Source: Leptobrachium leishanense
Lineage: Eukaryota > Chordata > Amphibia > Anura > Megophryidae
Assembly: GCA_009667805.1 (NCBI GenBank)
Contig: CM019063.1
Coordinates: 198,380,954 to 198,444,953, forward strand
Reading direction: 5' to 3'
Length of the DNA: 64,000 nt
Below, piece after piece: positions 1-11,471 of the stretch (positions within the stretch are counted from its first letter, which is position 1; each line of letters starts with the position of its first letter). The translations under genes were made by a program, and so were the position numbers. The notes below the pieces were generated by a model. That model worked only from the letters and a program-made list of their open reading frames with translations, did not search any database and had not been told where the DNA came from.

Positions 1-1180
1 TTATTCCAACACTGTTGAGAGAAACGGTACCATAGTGAATAGACCAAGTTGTTTTGTTAAGCAAATGGAATATCTTCCAGTTTCATACTTCTTAGCATTT
101 GAATCCATGTTCAACATATAGATAATGGCATTATATGTCTATATATTTAGGATTGATGAAGATGGATGGGAAAAAAAACAACTTACTGTTGATAAAGAAA
201 ATCCACATCCCAATGCTTCTGGTGCTGGTCTCCGGCTTTTGAGATAGATCTCAAAACAATTGAAAATGCGTCCTTGGACATAAACGGGTGTTTGGATTCT
301 AGCACAATTCCTTTTAACCCTTTCTCAGTCGTGATAGTGAATAAAATAAATACTGAAAGGACTTGTCCAAACCCAAACGTATAGATATTACATACAGGGT
401 TGGTAGATGTCATCCTTAGATTCAATCATGAAATATAAATGGATCAAGCACAGCGTTACCAGGAAGCTGTACACTGCAGAGAAACACATAAATACATGAA
501 TTTTCAGTGTTAGGAGGTACTTAGAAAAGCTCACACTCTGAATTAGGAGAATAAATAGAAAATGATCATGCATATAATAGTAGTTACCATTTCATAATAG
601 TGTTAAAAACATAGAAGTGAAATATTTCCCCTTTTTAAAATCTTTTCCAAATGTTATGTTTTGTAAATTCTTTTTCTTTATTCCTTTTATTTTTTAATGT
701 ACAGTAAAAATACAAAAAGGTTAGCAATTAAGTGTATCATATAAAACATGGATCAAGAATATATTCTTCAGATTTAATCATTTTCACATTTCTAAGCAGA
801 TTTTCTCTTTAATTTAGCAAAATTAAAGAACAATTTCAGTTTTTTTATCCTTCTGTATAGTTTGCTCGACTTCTCTTTGAATACAGTTAATGCTTTTGTA
901 ATTTGCCTTTGGGTTGGTGGTGTTAAGGTAAGGAAATATGGTGGTTTAGATAGACTGGGGCAATACAAATTCTGGTATTCAAAGCCTCTTTGACTAAAAG
1001 GATGTTTCCCATGAAGCTATTAATAAAATAACTGTTCTGCAAAGTTCTGCACCCTATTGATTATTTCGATAAAGTAATGAAAGAAACACTCAATCTCAAT
1101 AACTGCCAAATAACTCTTTCATGGGAAAACATAGAGGAATAAGTGTAATATCATCAAACTAACACTAGAAAAGTACACAT
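1..1180. other. AT-rich stretch, no gene identified
   Basis: Two short overlapping minus-strand open frames (183-425 and 388-573) look mildly protein-like: one is hydrophobic, and the other contains aromatic and charged blocks. I cannot match either to a family, and each frame is broken. They could be a decayed exon or chance. The rest is AT-rich DNA with no recognised repeat. Confidence 0.4.
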
Positions 1181-1199
1181 CCCAATATATTCCACAGGT

Positions 1200-3010
1200 T
1201 AATAAATATAAAAGAAATAGACTGAAACTCCGTAGGCTCCGTAGGAAGATAATGAAAAATAAAAAAAGGCATTCAAAGCTTTTAAATCAGGTAAATCTGA
1301 AGCATCCTATAATGCATATAAGGCAGCCAATAAAGTATGTAAAAAGCGATTAGATGCGCTAAAGTAGAAAATGAAAAAGTGATACCCAAAGGAAGCAAGA
1401 CCAACCCAAAAAGCTTCTTTAAGTACATAAATTCATAGGTTCACTGAAATCAGAGGCAGTTTTGTTAGTAACTGAAGATCAACAAAAGGCAGAAATGTTG
1501 AATGCTTATTTTTCTTCATTATTTCAAAGAGGAACCTATAACAGGAGACAAGCAAACCAATGACAAAAACTTATAAATAAAATGTGATTGGTTGACTCAA
1601 GAAAAGGTGTTGCAGCAAATAAAGAAGGTGAATGTACATGAAGCCTTAGAGCCAGATGAATTCACCCGTGAGTACTGAGGGGGCTATGTGTGGAAATATG
1701 TAAACCTGTTTTTATTCTTTCAAGATTCTTTTCTGATGTAGTCCCTAGATTTAAAAACAATTCAACATGTTTGCCTGGGATTTATAGACCTCTGAGCTGG
1801 AAAAGTATTTGAGGGGTTAATAAGGGATAATATTGAGGATTTTATTGGGAGGTATAACGTAATTAGCAGAAATCAGCATGAAGTTATGAAGCACGGATCA
1901 TGTCAGACTAACTGAATTGCATTCTATGAAGAAGTAAGTAGAAGTGTTGATCAGGGGGTTTAGAGTGGATGGAATTTACTTGGTTTTTGCCAAAGCTTTC
2001 AGCACAGTTCCATACAAGAGGTTACTATTCAAATTATGAAAAATTGGTCTAGAATTAAATTCTTGTTCTTGGATAGAACACAGGCTAAAAGATAGAGTAT
2101 GGAGAGTGGTCATGAATGCTAAGTTATCAAGATGGACACCAGTGGTTAGTGGTCTCCCTAAGGGGTCTGTTATAGGACCAGTTCTATTCAATCTATTTAT
2201 AAATGATCTTGAAATAGGCATTGAAGGTCATGTGTCAGTGTTTGCAAATGACACAAAACTAGGTAAGGTGATAAAATGTGAGCAGGATATTACATGGATT
2301 TACATAAATTGGGGGACTGGGCACTCAAATGGCAGATTAAATTTAATGTAGATAAATGCAAGGTTATACACTTTGAAGTGAAGAACACACAAGCAATTTA
2401 TACCCTATATGGTACAGAGTTAGGGAAATCAAGGCAAGAGAAGGATTTCAGAATAATCATAGACTTCAAACGAAGTAGTAATGCCCAATGTCAAACAGCA
2501 GCCAGCAAGGCCAGCAAAGTATTGGCATGCATTAAAAGGGAAATTCATTCTCAGGATGGAAACATAATTTTGCCTATAAATAAATGGTAAGACGCACCTT
2601 GAATATGCCGTGCATTTTTGTGCACCTGTTTTAAAAAAAGATATTATAGTGCTAGAAAAAGTGCAGAGACGGGCAACTAAATTAATAAGGGGAATGGAAG
2701 GGTTAAGTTATGAGGAAAGACTAACAAGTTTAAACCTGTTTAGTTTAGAGAAACGGCGCCTTAGAGGGGATCTGATAACCTTATATAAATATATACGGGG
2801 CCATTATAAACCATTGTCTGGAAACCTGTTCATTAATAGGACTATACACAGGACACGATGTCACCCATTTAGACTGGACCAAAGGAAATTCAGCCTAAAC
2901 CATAGGAAGGGTTATTTTACAGTGAGAACAATAAAGCTGTGAAATTCTCTGCCTGTTGAGGTGGTTTGGTCAGAGACTGTACAGACTTTTAAACAGTGAC
3001 TGCATGACTT
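1200..3010 (+). pseudogene. CR1-type LINE, decayed reverse transcriptase (copy A)
   Basis: This is a relic of the reverse-transcriptase half of a CR1-clade non-LTR retrotransposon. Early blocks (about 1380-1680) translate to the CR1 linker that precedes the RT, around a KSFFKYI-like stretch. RT palm motifs follow at about 2140-2270: a LPKGSVIGPVLFN block, then FANDTKLGK, where the usual catalytic aspartate pair is broken by D to N. The C-terminal part (2610-3000) has the family hallmarks LEKVQRRATKLI, LSYEERL and WNSLPVEVV. The reading frame changes several times between 2106 and 2942 and contains stops, so the element is dead. The identical relic at 27581-29391 belongs to the duplication. 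Confidence 0.88.
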
Positions 3011-4742
3011 CCTGCAAAAACATAGCATTACAGGTTATAATATTTAATATGTGGGTAAAGCTGCTTGATAAAAGGAGAAATGTGACTGCTGTCTCTTGGG
3101 TACAGATGGATTTTTTTCCCAGTATGTAGCATATTCAGCAACATGTAAGACTGGATTTTTTTGCCTTTCGTTGGGTCAAAAGCAGTAGGTGGTGTGTGAA
3201 AGGCTGAACTCAAAGGCTGCACGTCTTTTTTAAGCCTATGTAACTATGTGACTATGAACTATAATGTGATAATTTCTTAGTAAAACCCAAGTTACGACGA
3301 ACTTAGATAAGCCAAGCACTCTAATTTAGCCCTGGCTGCAGGAAATTGTTAGGCTATTTCCAACAGACACCGAATCATTCACCCCCTTTGGATTTACAAA
3401 GGTTGTGTGTCCAGGTTCTGTATTTGAACTGGATGCACAGAAGTTAGAAAATTAAGAAATTATAACAAATACCCACCTAATGCAGGACCCGAAGATTGCC
3501 TTGGAAATTTGACTTTTCTGGAACTCCACAAGTACAATTACAAGCATTTATAAAGTGCCAAGAAATTCTGTAACAATTTACAATGGGTGGGAGAAAACAG
3601 ACTAAATTAATTAACAGGTTAGACACACTTAGAAAAAAGGGAGAAGTGGACCCTGATCAGGCGCTTTCAATCTAAGAGGAGAGGGGTGACGCACAGAGGT
3701 AAGGGTTCACTAACCATAACTAAGCTAGCACGATGTACATGTATCTGTAGCCATGGAGTGGGATAACACTGTTGAAATTACAGTATAGCTTGGGTATTTT
3801 ATATGGGCACTGGTTATTATGTGAGTGTATAGGTGATGCTGGTGGAAAGGAATTGGTAAATTTGGGCCATAATAGGCAGACAGGAATGTTGTATAGTAGG
3901 GTGGCGAGAGAGCACTGTGTCCTAAAATACTAGTTCTATATTAGTATAAGACGTTGTAAAATTCTTTAAAGTCATATTATTCTCATACACATCTTATTAA
4001 ACCAGGTGCAGTAGTAATTAAAGTGTCTTTGTTTAACAGAAATTAGAACATTCTCATTTTTTTATTCAAGTCTCATTTTTTTATTTTGTAAGTTAATGTT
4101 GAGATAGAATGTTGAGTATCTCAAACCATCACACCTTCTTCTTTTTTTATGTAAAAAACCTCGGCTACAAGCCCTCCGTAAGCAGATGACTATCTTTCTC
4201 TCCCTTGTATATTTAACCATAATAAATCACTTAAAAAGAACCTGGAGTCTAAAGAATTTTAGATTTTCCACAAAAAAGATATATCGGGGTAACATTTACC
4301 AATTTATATGCAAATTGTTAGGTCACAAACATATAGCTTACATGAACCAGCTTTAATTGAGCATCTGACAGAGGACCTAGAAGAATAAAAATATTACAGC
4401 CCCACATAGGTAATTATAAAAGAAAATAATGAAGTTATGGCTAGGAAGGGAATTGGTTTGTTATGTTGTGGTATTTAATAACCACGTGTCAAGCGGTTCT
4501 TTCTCTCACTTTGTAGGAACATGCAAGGCAGGTTTAAAGGAGTCCTTGAGATTGCAACAATCTGGCCCGTTCCTAATAATATGCCATAGAAACTCAAAGT
4601 CTCGGGTCTTACCGAAAGCTTTTTCATGTTGGATTTTTGATGTTACAAATACATTTGGAGAAGAATTGCTCTCCAGTTTTAAAACCAGTATACTAAAAAT
4701 AGATTTATGGCCCAATTTTCTTGTAAATCCCTCTAAAACTTA
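3011..4742. other. Non-coding, no feature recognised
   Basis: The DNA is AT-rich with no convincing frame, terminal repeat or structured RNA. A 104-codon frame at 4429-4743 has no recognisable domain and is probably chance. Confidence 0.4.
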
Positions 4743-5626
4743 AGGGGTTATTCAGAGAGGTTCGAAATGTCGCCGAAAAGTAACTGGACACTGAAATTCA
4801 GCGTACGGTAACATTTCAAGGCCATTCGGCTATTCAGAGAGCAAGCAGTTCGTTAAAGTTTGGCAAATTGCCTGCACATATGGTGCCGGTTTGACGGCAG
4901 TGAAATCCCCCATAGAGAAGCAATGGTTAATATATTCAGAGAACACCGAACAGCAGTGAAAAGTTGCCGAAATGCCCTGCTGTTCAGTGTTTTCATTTGG
5001 TAGGTTTATTCAGACGAATCCCATAAGCTTCAATGTTAAAAATATTCCTGTTTTAAGTCAATATCTAATAAACCGTTTATTATTTTATTCTGCAGTAAAA
5101 AGTCTCTTTATGTATTGATTTTTTTAGGATCTTTTAGGCATTTTTGGGGATTTGTTTGGCAAATTTTTTTTCCCTTTTCTTTAAAATCATTTTTTCATTT
5201 TTTTTTATTAGCCCTTTTTATTATCATTCATAGGATCTTATATGTAAATTCCAAATATTTTCGTTCAGTAGTTTTTTTGCAAACAGCGTTTCAATTTTGA
5301 AACTTTCAAGCGTACTCTTTTAATTTTTCCTTTACCCCGTTCGTCAACTTGTCAATTTTTTCCTGCAGCTGTGATCGGCAGCTCGTTGGCGTTTTCCGGC
5401 GTGGTTTTTCCAGCGGTTCCGGTGGGTTTTCGGTGGGATTGCGGCGGGTTTTCAGTGGGTGTTCGGCGGGATTGCAGCGGGTTTGCGGCAGGTTTTCCTT
5501 GCACTCTGGGGACCCTCGGTGAATGCTGAATTCACCGCAGGGTGGGAAACTTTCTGTCCCCGAAGTGCAGGGAACGAGAGAGCACTGAAATGTCGGCAAC
5601 ATTTCGGTGCTCTCTGAATAACCCCT
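4743..5626. mobile_element. PIF/Harbinger-like MITE, 884 bp (copy A)
   Basis: Inverted ends begin AGGGGTTATTCAGAGAG on the left and close with the reverse complement on the right. They are flanked by the 3-bp direct repeat TTA at 4740-4742 and 5627-5629, the target duplication expected of PIF/Harbinger. There is no transposase. The interior has inverted GC-rich subterminal blocks with repeated CGG/CCG-type motifs around an AT-rich core. Relatives in this window lie at 47818-48719, about 62269-62960 and, in part, 40620-40780. Confidence 0.8.
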
Positions 5627-5889
5627 TTAATATCTATTTTTCCAATTATTCCTTGTCATTTTATTGACTAAAATACAGACTGGAAAATTCTTAACATTGG
5701 CCATTTTATCACAGACTCATTATAGAATCATTTTGACATGGAAAACAAAAAATTCAAAGAGAGAAATGTTTGTTCACATGTGTTGAATTAAACAAAAAAC
5801 ATCGGGGGAGTGTATTCATTTATTTAATTAATTTAACTAAACAAATAAATTGATTTATGCTATTATGCTAGAGATCACTCTACACTTAA

Positions 5890-5937
5890 GGACACTTACT
5901 GAGGAAGCCCGTAGGCGAAAATGCGTTCTGGTGATCC
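5890..5937 (+). ncRNA. Hammerhead-like ribozyme, type I layout (HH1, copy A)
   Basis: The core CTGAGGA lies at 5899-5905. A short hairpin follows (GCC, loop CGTA, GGC), then GAAA at 5917-5920, a minimal helix III (ATGCGT with the last A of GAAA), and the cleavage-site TC at 5927-5928. The flanks GGACAC and GTGATCC can pair as an imperfect helix I. An extra A sits between the core and helix II, as in two other copies in this window. Hammerheads with very short helix III are known from Penelope-like retroelements. Activity is unknown. Confidence 0.7.
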
Positions 5938-6743
5938 TTGTAAGGGTTTTTTTCACTACTTTTATACTACTGCATTTTTAATGCTTTTGCCACATGGCCT
6001 TTTTATTATGAATAAAATTTAATATTTCTTAATGTAACGGCTCACACTTAATATAACATATTTTTTGTCTTGCTGCCTATTTTTATGCATTTTTGGGCAC
6101 TGCTCACACTTGGTAAAGTCATTCTCCACCTTGCAACCTGGATTAATATAGCGAATCTGCATTTAACCAGAGGAGCCAACCATAAAGGACAGATCGAGGA
6201 GAAGAAAGAAAAATCAACAAATAAATAAAAGTATTCAATTTTTTTATTTTTTATTTTTGGAGTGCTTTCCTGGTGTAAAACACCCATTACTTAATTATAA
6301 GATTTATATACAATATTGATATGGTATACTGTCTCTATATATATTATACTCACTGTATGTTTTAGTCGTTATAAGGGTGTGCCTGGAATAATTTTTGCCT
6401 TTATTATTTGCTGTGTCCTTTTGAGATGTGTGGGGACTCTGTATTCCATTGCGGCAGCACCCACTCTAAAATTACTTTCACTATCATATACTTAAGATAT
6501 TTAGAAGCGCTACCTTCACATTTCTACCTTTTAAAAAAATAAATACAGTATGCGCTATGCTATACCCAAGCCAACATTGGCAAAACAAAAGAGAATAAAT
6601 AATTATAGTACTGTAGATTTTTTCCCCAAACAAATTATCTTTTGGAATGAAGGAATATATTAAGGTGGAAACAAGGCTCAATAAGACACTGTTTTATGTA
6701 GCATTATCTAATTATTAGGTTACACATACAACTTTAATACAAT
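5938..6743. other. AT-rich tail after HH1, possible Penelope-like non-coding segment
   Basis: There is no open frame of note. Placement of a non-coding AT-rich tail directly after a hammerhead resembles the insertion at 10360-11201, but I could not define its ends. It includes a poly(T)-rich tract near 6240-6260. Confidence 0.35.
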
Positions 6744-7190
6744 ATGTTTTGAAGGAGAAAAGTTACCAGGAAAGGCTTAATGATCTTAACATGTACAGCT
6801 TGGAAAAAAGACGAGACAGAGGAGATATGATAGAAACATTTAAATACGTAAAGGGAATCCACAAGGTAGAGGAAGGGAGTATATTTAAAAGGAAACAAAA
6901 TAGCAAAACAAGAGGACATAGTCTTAGATTAGAGGGGCAAAGGTTTAAAAGTAACATCAGGAAGCATTATTTTACTGAGAGGGTGGTGGATACATGGAAC
7001 AGCCTTCCAGTAGAAGTGGTAGAGGCCAAAACAGTAATTGAATTTAAGCAGGCATGGGATAGGCATAAGGCTATCCTAAACAAAAGATAAATCCAGGTAA
7101 AGTATCCATGTAATTGGGCAGACTAGATGGGCCGAAAGGTTCTTATCTGCTGACATTTTTCTATGTTTCTATGTTTCTATGTATTATTAC
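6744..7190 (+). pseudogene. 5'-truncated CR1 LINE, RT C-terminus and 3' UTR (copy A)
   Basis: The frame at 6749-7090 encodes the CR1 C-terminal block (YQERLNDLNMYSLEKRR, then WNSLPVEVVEAKTVIEFKQA) and ends in a stop. It is followed by the CR1 3' UTR with GGGCCGAAAGGTTCTTATCT and a terminal TCTATGTTTC-type microsatellite at about 7162-7185. That terminal repeat has one more unit in copy B. The frame is intact but only the 3' end of ORF2 is present, as expected of 5' truncation during target-primed insertion. Confidence 0.9.
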
Positions 7191-7948
7191 CTTGTTTTTT
7201 TATCATGGATACTAAAGCCCCTACTAAACAGGCTAGGCACGTGAACTCGTCGTGTAAATAAAATATAACCTTTATTTAGAACAATTAAAATGAGTCATTG
7301 ATTAAAATAAAACAACACAAAAGACGAATTAATAAAAAACAATTACCAACTGGTAAAAGGTGATACTTGGGGTAATTCGCTTGTTAACTCCAACTATTCA
7401 GGTATCACTAAATAAAGACCTTCAGGCATCTCTTGGTTCTGGTCATTTGAAGTAGCTTTCATAGATGTTGCCTATAACCGTTAATTCAAGTTGGCCTGAT
7501 CTGATAAGGTATATATGCGCAAGGTTGCCGATTTATGTTACAAATTATTTGTCACTGTAACCTGTTGCCGCTATTGTATCACACCATACTAAATTAGCCA
7601 ACTCCGGGGTGCAACCCCAATCTTCATTCAAGAGCGATTTGCACAATGTTTCATTACTATGATTCGTAGCTTTTATTTCTAAGTTGCCACATATTTGGCC
7701 GGCACACTATAATCAACAGGTACCACATAAATTCAATAAAGTCATCCCCCTCTTTCACTATTTCTCTAGTGTGACTACCGACAATGTAATTTAATTACAG
7801 ATCCATAGGAGAACAGAATTTCAAACAACGGCAACCATGCTCAACAGCAACAGCCAATCAATTGAGAAAAAGATCATTTCATTTGTAGGGGCAACATACT
7901 ACTTCAGTAGTCACTAAATAATTTCATATTTCAGACACCCATCAGTCT

Positions 7949-7990
7949 GCACCCGATGCGCGTTTCGTCCCACCGGCTCGTCAGGGGTGC
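7949..7990 (-). ncRNA. Hammerhead-like ribozyme, type I (HH2, copy A)
   Basis: Read on the minus strand: helix I strand GCACCC, core CTGACGA, a loosely paired helix II, GAAA, a short CGCGCA helix III region, the cleavage site ATC, then GGGTGC. The last block pairs perfectly over six bases with GCACCC. All invariant core positions are present. It has the best-paired helix I in the window but a weak helix II. Confidence 0.7.
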
Positions 7991-8073
7991 CTAACAAGAG
8001 ATGCCTGAAGGTCTTTACTTAGTGATACCTGAATAGTTGGGGTTAACAAGCGAATTACCCCAAGTATCACCTT

Positions 8074-8236
8074 AGAAACATAGAAACATAGAAAATGTCG
8101 GCAGATAAGAACCTTTCGGCCCATCTAGTCTGCCCAATTACATGGATACTTTACCTGGATTTATCTTTTGTTTAGGATAGCCTTATGCCTATCCCATGCC
8201 TGCTTAAATTCAATTACTGTTTTGGCATCTACCACT
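8074..8236 (-). mobile_element. CR1 LINE 3'-end fragment (copy A)
   Basis: This is the reverse complement of the 3' end seen at 7030-7185, including the GGCCCATCTAGTCTGCCC block and the terminal CATAGAAA repeats. It interrupts the right arm of the foldback element. Confidence 0.9.
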
Positions 8237-8268
8237 TAATATCTTTTACCAGTTGGTAATTGTTTTTT

Positions 8269-9137
8269 GGTATCACTATCTCCCCATCAAACCAAGTTCG
8301 CTGTCTTGGAGTTACACTTGACTCTGCGCTTTCCTTCATCCCCCACATCCAGTCTCTTTCCTCCTCCTGCCGACACCAACTGCGTAATATTTCCAGAATT
8401 CGGCCATTTCTTACCGCTGTCACCACAAAACAACTCATACACGCCCTGGTAATCTCCCGACTCGACTATTGCAATAATCTCTTATCTGGCCTCCCTCTGT
8501 CCCGCCTCTCCCCCCTACAATCCATCCTGAACGCCTCCGCCAGGCTAATTCACCTCACCCGCTGCACTGTCTCTGCCGCTCCCCTCTGCGAGTCCCTTCA
8601 CTGGCTCCCCATCCACTGCAGAATTAAGTTCAAAATCCTTATCCTTACCTACAAAACCCTCACTAACTCAGCTCCCCACTACCTGTCCTCACTAATCACC
8701 AAATACACCCCAGTTCGCTCCCTAAGGTCAAACAGTGACCTGCGCCTAGCTTCTCCCCGCATCACCTCTTCCCATGATAGACTGCAGGATTTCTCACGCG
8801 CAGCCCCCACTCTCTGGAACGCTCTCCCTCGTACTGTCAGACTTTCCCCTAACTTCTCTTCCTTCAAACGCTCCTTAAAACATTCCTATTTAGGGAAGCC
8901 TACCACCCAACTCACTGACGCAACCATCAATCACTCTCACCTTACAGTCCTCTCCTCCTGTTTCCAACCCCAACCCTCCCAGATTGTGAGTTCCTACGGG
9001 AATAGGGCCCTCATCTCCTCCTGTACTGTTTGTCAAATGTTGTTCAATTTATTGTAACCCTGTCTATACTGTGCTTATTGTACAGCGCTGCGGAATATGC
9101 TGGCGCTTTATAAATAAAGAATAATAATAATAATAAT
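8269..9137 (+). pseudogene. L2-type LINE, RT C-terminus plus 3' UTR (copy A)
   Basis: The translated region 8270-8880 shows the L2/CR1-superfamily C-terminal signature: CLGVTLDSALSF, ISRLDYCNNLLSGLP, LHWLPIHCRIKFKIL and LWNALPRTVR, ending near SFKRSLK. A one-base deletion in a CCC run near 8873 shifts the frame in this copy. Copy B keeps the base and the normal ending. The 3' end (GTACAGCGCTGCGGAATATG, then TATAAATAAA and an AATA/ATA microsatellite) is typical of L2. It is 5' truncated and was inserted into the foldback arm. Confidence 0.88.
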
Positions 9138-9270
9138 ATTAATTCGTCTTTTGTGTTGTTTATTTTAATCAATGACTCATTTTAATGGTTCTAAATAAAG
9201 GTTATCGTTTATTTACACGATGAATTCATGTGTCTAGCCTGTTTAGTAGGGGCTTTAGTATCCATGATAA

Positions 9271-10295
9271 TCAGGGTTGTAGAAGCCCAACACATGAATA
9301 TTGTTGAGGTGGTTGCTTAGTGGACCTACGTGTTCCTCTGGAAATTTATCGATTTTTATTAGTTTTAGACACAAAATGTAATTATTAAAAAAATAAACAA
9401 CAATCAAATCTAAATACCTGCACTGTGTGGAAAAACCCTCAGTTACGAATCCATGTGCTACATTAGACATTATTTTTCAGAAAGTCAGGCTTGTTACCAA
9501 TGAAAAACTCTGAAATTCTACTTCCAGCCCTCAAATCCCACTGTTTTATTGTTTCTTCTGAATGTAGATTTAAGTTCCAACATCCAATCGGCTAACTTGG
9601 TTCACTTTGTGTGCTTATTTTTCACCAAAATCAAAACTATGTGGTTTAGATCTATATCCTGATGATTAGCACGCAGATGGTCCATCTTTCCATGGTGATT
9701 AGAAAGAAAATGCTTTCAGTATCACTTACCTCAATACTTACTGTGAAACGCATAGGAATTTCTTGGTATCCTCCCTGGCAATATACTCATTCAATATTAT
9801 TATAATAAAATTATTAAATAAAAATTATTCCTTACCCAGAATTAAGTCGTTGTGCTGAGGATTCACAGCTGCAGAAAATAAATTGCAAAATCACAAACAT
9901 ACCACTCTTCTGTACATGACATGAGGTTTATCTGAATTCTTGCATAATTCTGCCAATATATGGAAGCGGGGTTATTTCACCACTATAATTAAAAGGGAAG
10001 ATTCAGATGTTTAAATTGTTTCTTTTAATTATTAGTTCTGAATTCCCTATGTGCTACAAAGTGCACGGTACTGGAAATAACAGTAGATATCTCTATAATT
10101 TGGCAAAATCAGCCGAGGGATGTGAATTTTGTAAGGTCATAGATATGCCTAGAGGGAATATTTGAATCCAAATTGATGCAATACTTTGGTATTCTTTGAA
10201 ACAACTTTGTTTTAATTGTAGAATTATATATAGTAACAGCTTTTGATAAATGCAACAATTCTATGAAATGTTTCAGGTTTCTGTACTATATAGAA

Positions 10296-10326
<31 letters not shown>

Positions 10327-10332
10327 CTGTAC
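9271..10332. other. AT-rich intergenic DNA, no feature recognised
   Basis: No open frame or repeat structure is supported. A TA dinucleotide tract at about 10301-10326 precedes the Tc1 fragment and differs in length from copy B. Confidence 0.4.
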
Positions 10333-10359
10333 ATATACACCGGCCACCTTATTAGGTAC

Positions 10360-11201
10360 TTTCTTATTGCACTTTATGGACACTAAATACACCGACTGAG
10401 GAAGGCTTTTTAGCCAAAACGCGTCACGGTACAACTTGTCCAGGATTTTGTTATTTCCAATAAATTTATTATTTTATATTTTGCATTCGCCACTTTTTCT
10501 CCATTTCCCTACTTTTTTGGACATCTGGACCAACTGCTGCTACACCAAAGGGGTTCGGGCCTCCACCTTAAGAGGGCCCAAGGCGGTATCCCTTGAGCCT
10601 GGCATTGAGAGGCTCCATAATCGGTGAGTGTGATCAATTTTAATCTAATTTTCCACATATACGCACAGAGTTACGCCACGGGAGTGCCGTCTCCCGACTC
10701 TTTCTGCTTTACCTAGTAACCACCATAGACGAAAGGAGGGACGTGCCACCCTATATCTGGCCGCAAGCTATTTTCCTTGAGCCTGGATTTCCCTTAGGCT
10801 CCAGTAAATGTGAGTGGTACATACATCAATTTTACTGAATTGCTCCATTCCAGTACGACCATCTGCACTATTATTGCCTTTATGTTTTATTTCTCTCTGA
10901 GGGATACCTTTAAAGAGAAGATCTGATATTCACATCACAGAGAAGATTGATACACTTGTCTTCAATCAACAACACTCCTTTGAGTATTGAATTGCTGCAC
11001 TTTTGAACACTCATTTGCACTAATTGACTCATCTTCATACCTACTTTTTGCACATTTACTCTTTTTCTATTTGGCATTTTAAAGGACACTTTTATTCATT
11101 TATAATTTTACATTTTATTCAATATTAACCAGTTGTCTATTAATCAACTGTTCACTATTGCTATACTATTTTATGCGCCGTATGGTCTTGTTTATCTTTT
11201 T
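10360..11201 (+). mobile_element. 842-bp hammerhead-bearing insertion, copy A only
   Basis: The 14-bp direct repeat ACCTTATTAGGTAC flanks it at 10346-10359 and 11202-11215. Copy B has a single uninterrupted site near 36725, so the boundaries are certain. It has no long frame. A hammerhead lies 31 bp from its left end. Two related modules follow about 185 bp apart, each with CCTTGAGCCTGG and, further on, GTGAGTG and ATCAATTTTA. The rest is AT-rich. A long target duplication plus a hammerhead suggests a non-autonomous Penelope-like retroelement. The family assignment is inference. Confidence 0.8.
10391..10430 (+). ncRNA. Hammerhead-like ribozyme with mutated GAAA (HH3)
   Basis: Core CTGAGGA is at 10396-10402, then an extra A, a perfect four-base helix II GGCT/AGCC, then AAAA where GAAA is expected (10416-10419). 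CGCG and the cleavage site TC (10424-10425) follow. ACCG and CGGT pair as helix I. Loss of the G of GAAA, an essential catalytic position in hammerheads, predicts an inactive ribozyme. Confidence 0.7.
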
Positions 11202-11336
11202 ACCTTATTAGGTACACCTGTTCAATTGCTTGTTGAAACAAATTGCTGATCAGCCAATCACATGGCAGCAACTCAATGCATTTAGACTTCTAGACGTGAT
11301 GAAGACAACTTGCTGAAGTTGAAACCGAGCATCAGA

Positions 11337-11471
11337 ATGGGGAAGAAAGGGTATTTAAGTGATTTTGAACGTGGCATGGTTGCTGGTGCCAGACGGGCTG
11401 GTCTGAGTATTTCAAAAACTGCTGATCTACTGGGATTTTCACGCACAACCATATCTAGAGTTTACAGATAA
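11337..11471 (+). pseudogene. Tc1 transposase N-terminal fragment (copy A)
   Basis: ATG at 11337 opens a frame starting MGKKGYLSDFERGMVAG and continuing through a helix-turn-helix (SISKTADLLGFSRTTISRVYR). This is the first paired-like DNA-binding helix set of Tc1 transposases. Copy A ends in TAA where copy B reads GAA and runs four codons further. No catalytic DDE domain follows. Confidence 0.85.

Larger units (their letters stand above)
7200..9270. mobile_element. Foldback element with about 230-bp inverted arms, broken by CR1 and L2 insertions (copy A)
   Basis: The left arm (7200-7432) starts TATCATGGATACTAAAGCCC. The right arm is its reverse complement in three pieces: 7996-8073, about 8240-8268 and 9138-9270. 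The gaps in the right arm are filled by a minus-strand CR1 tail and a plus-strand L2 tail. The interior (7433-7995) has no frame but carries a minus-strand hammerhead right beside the right arm. No clear target duplication was found. Inverted terminal arms together with a hammerhead would fit a Penelope-like element with inverted pseudo-LTRs, but a DNA foldback transposon is possible. Confidence 0.75.

Noticed and set aside
183..573. Possible receptor or transporter exon on the minus strand
   Set aside because: Two short frames with protein-like composition, but no family motif and a frame break between them; too weak to call.
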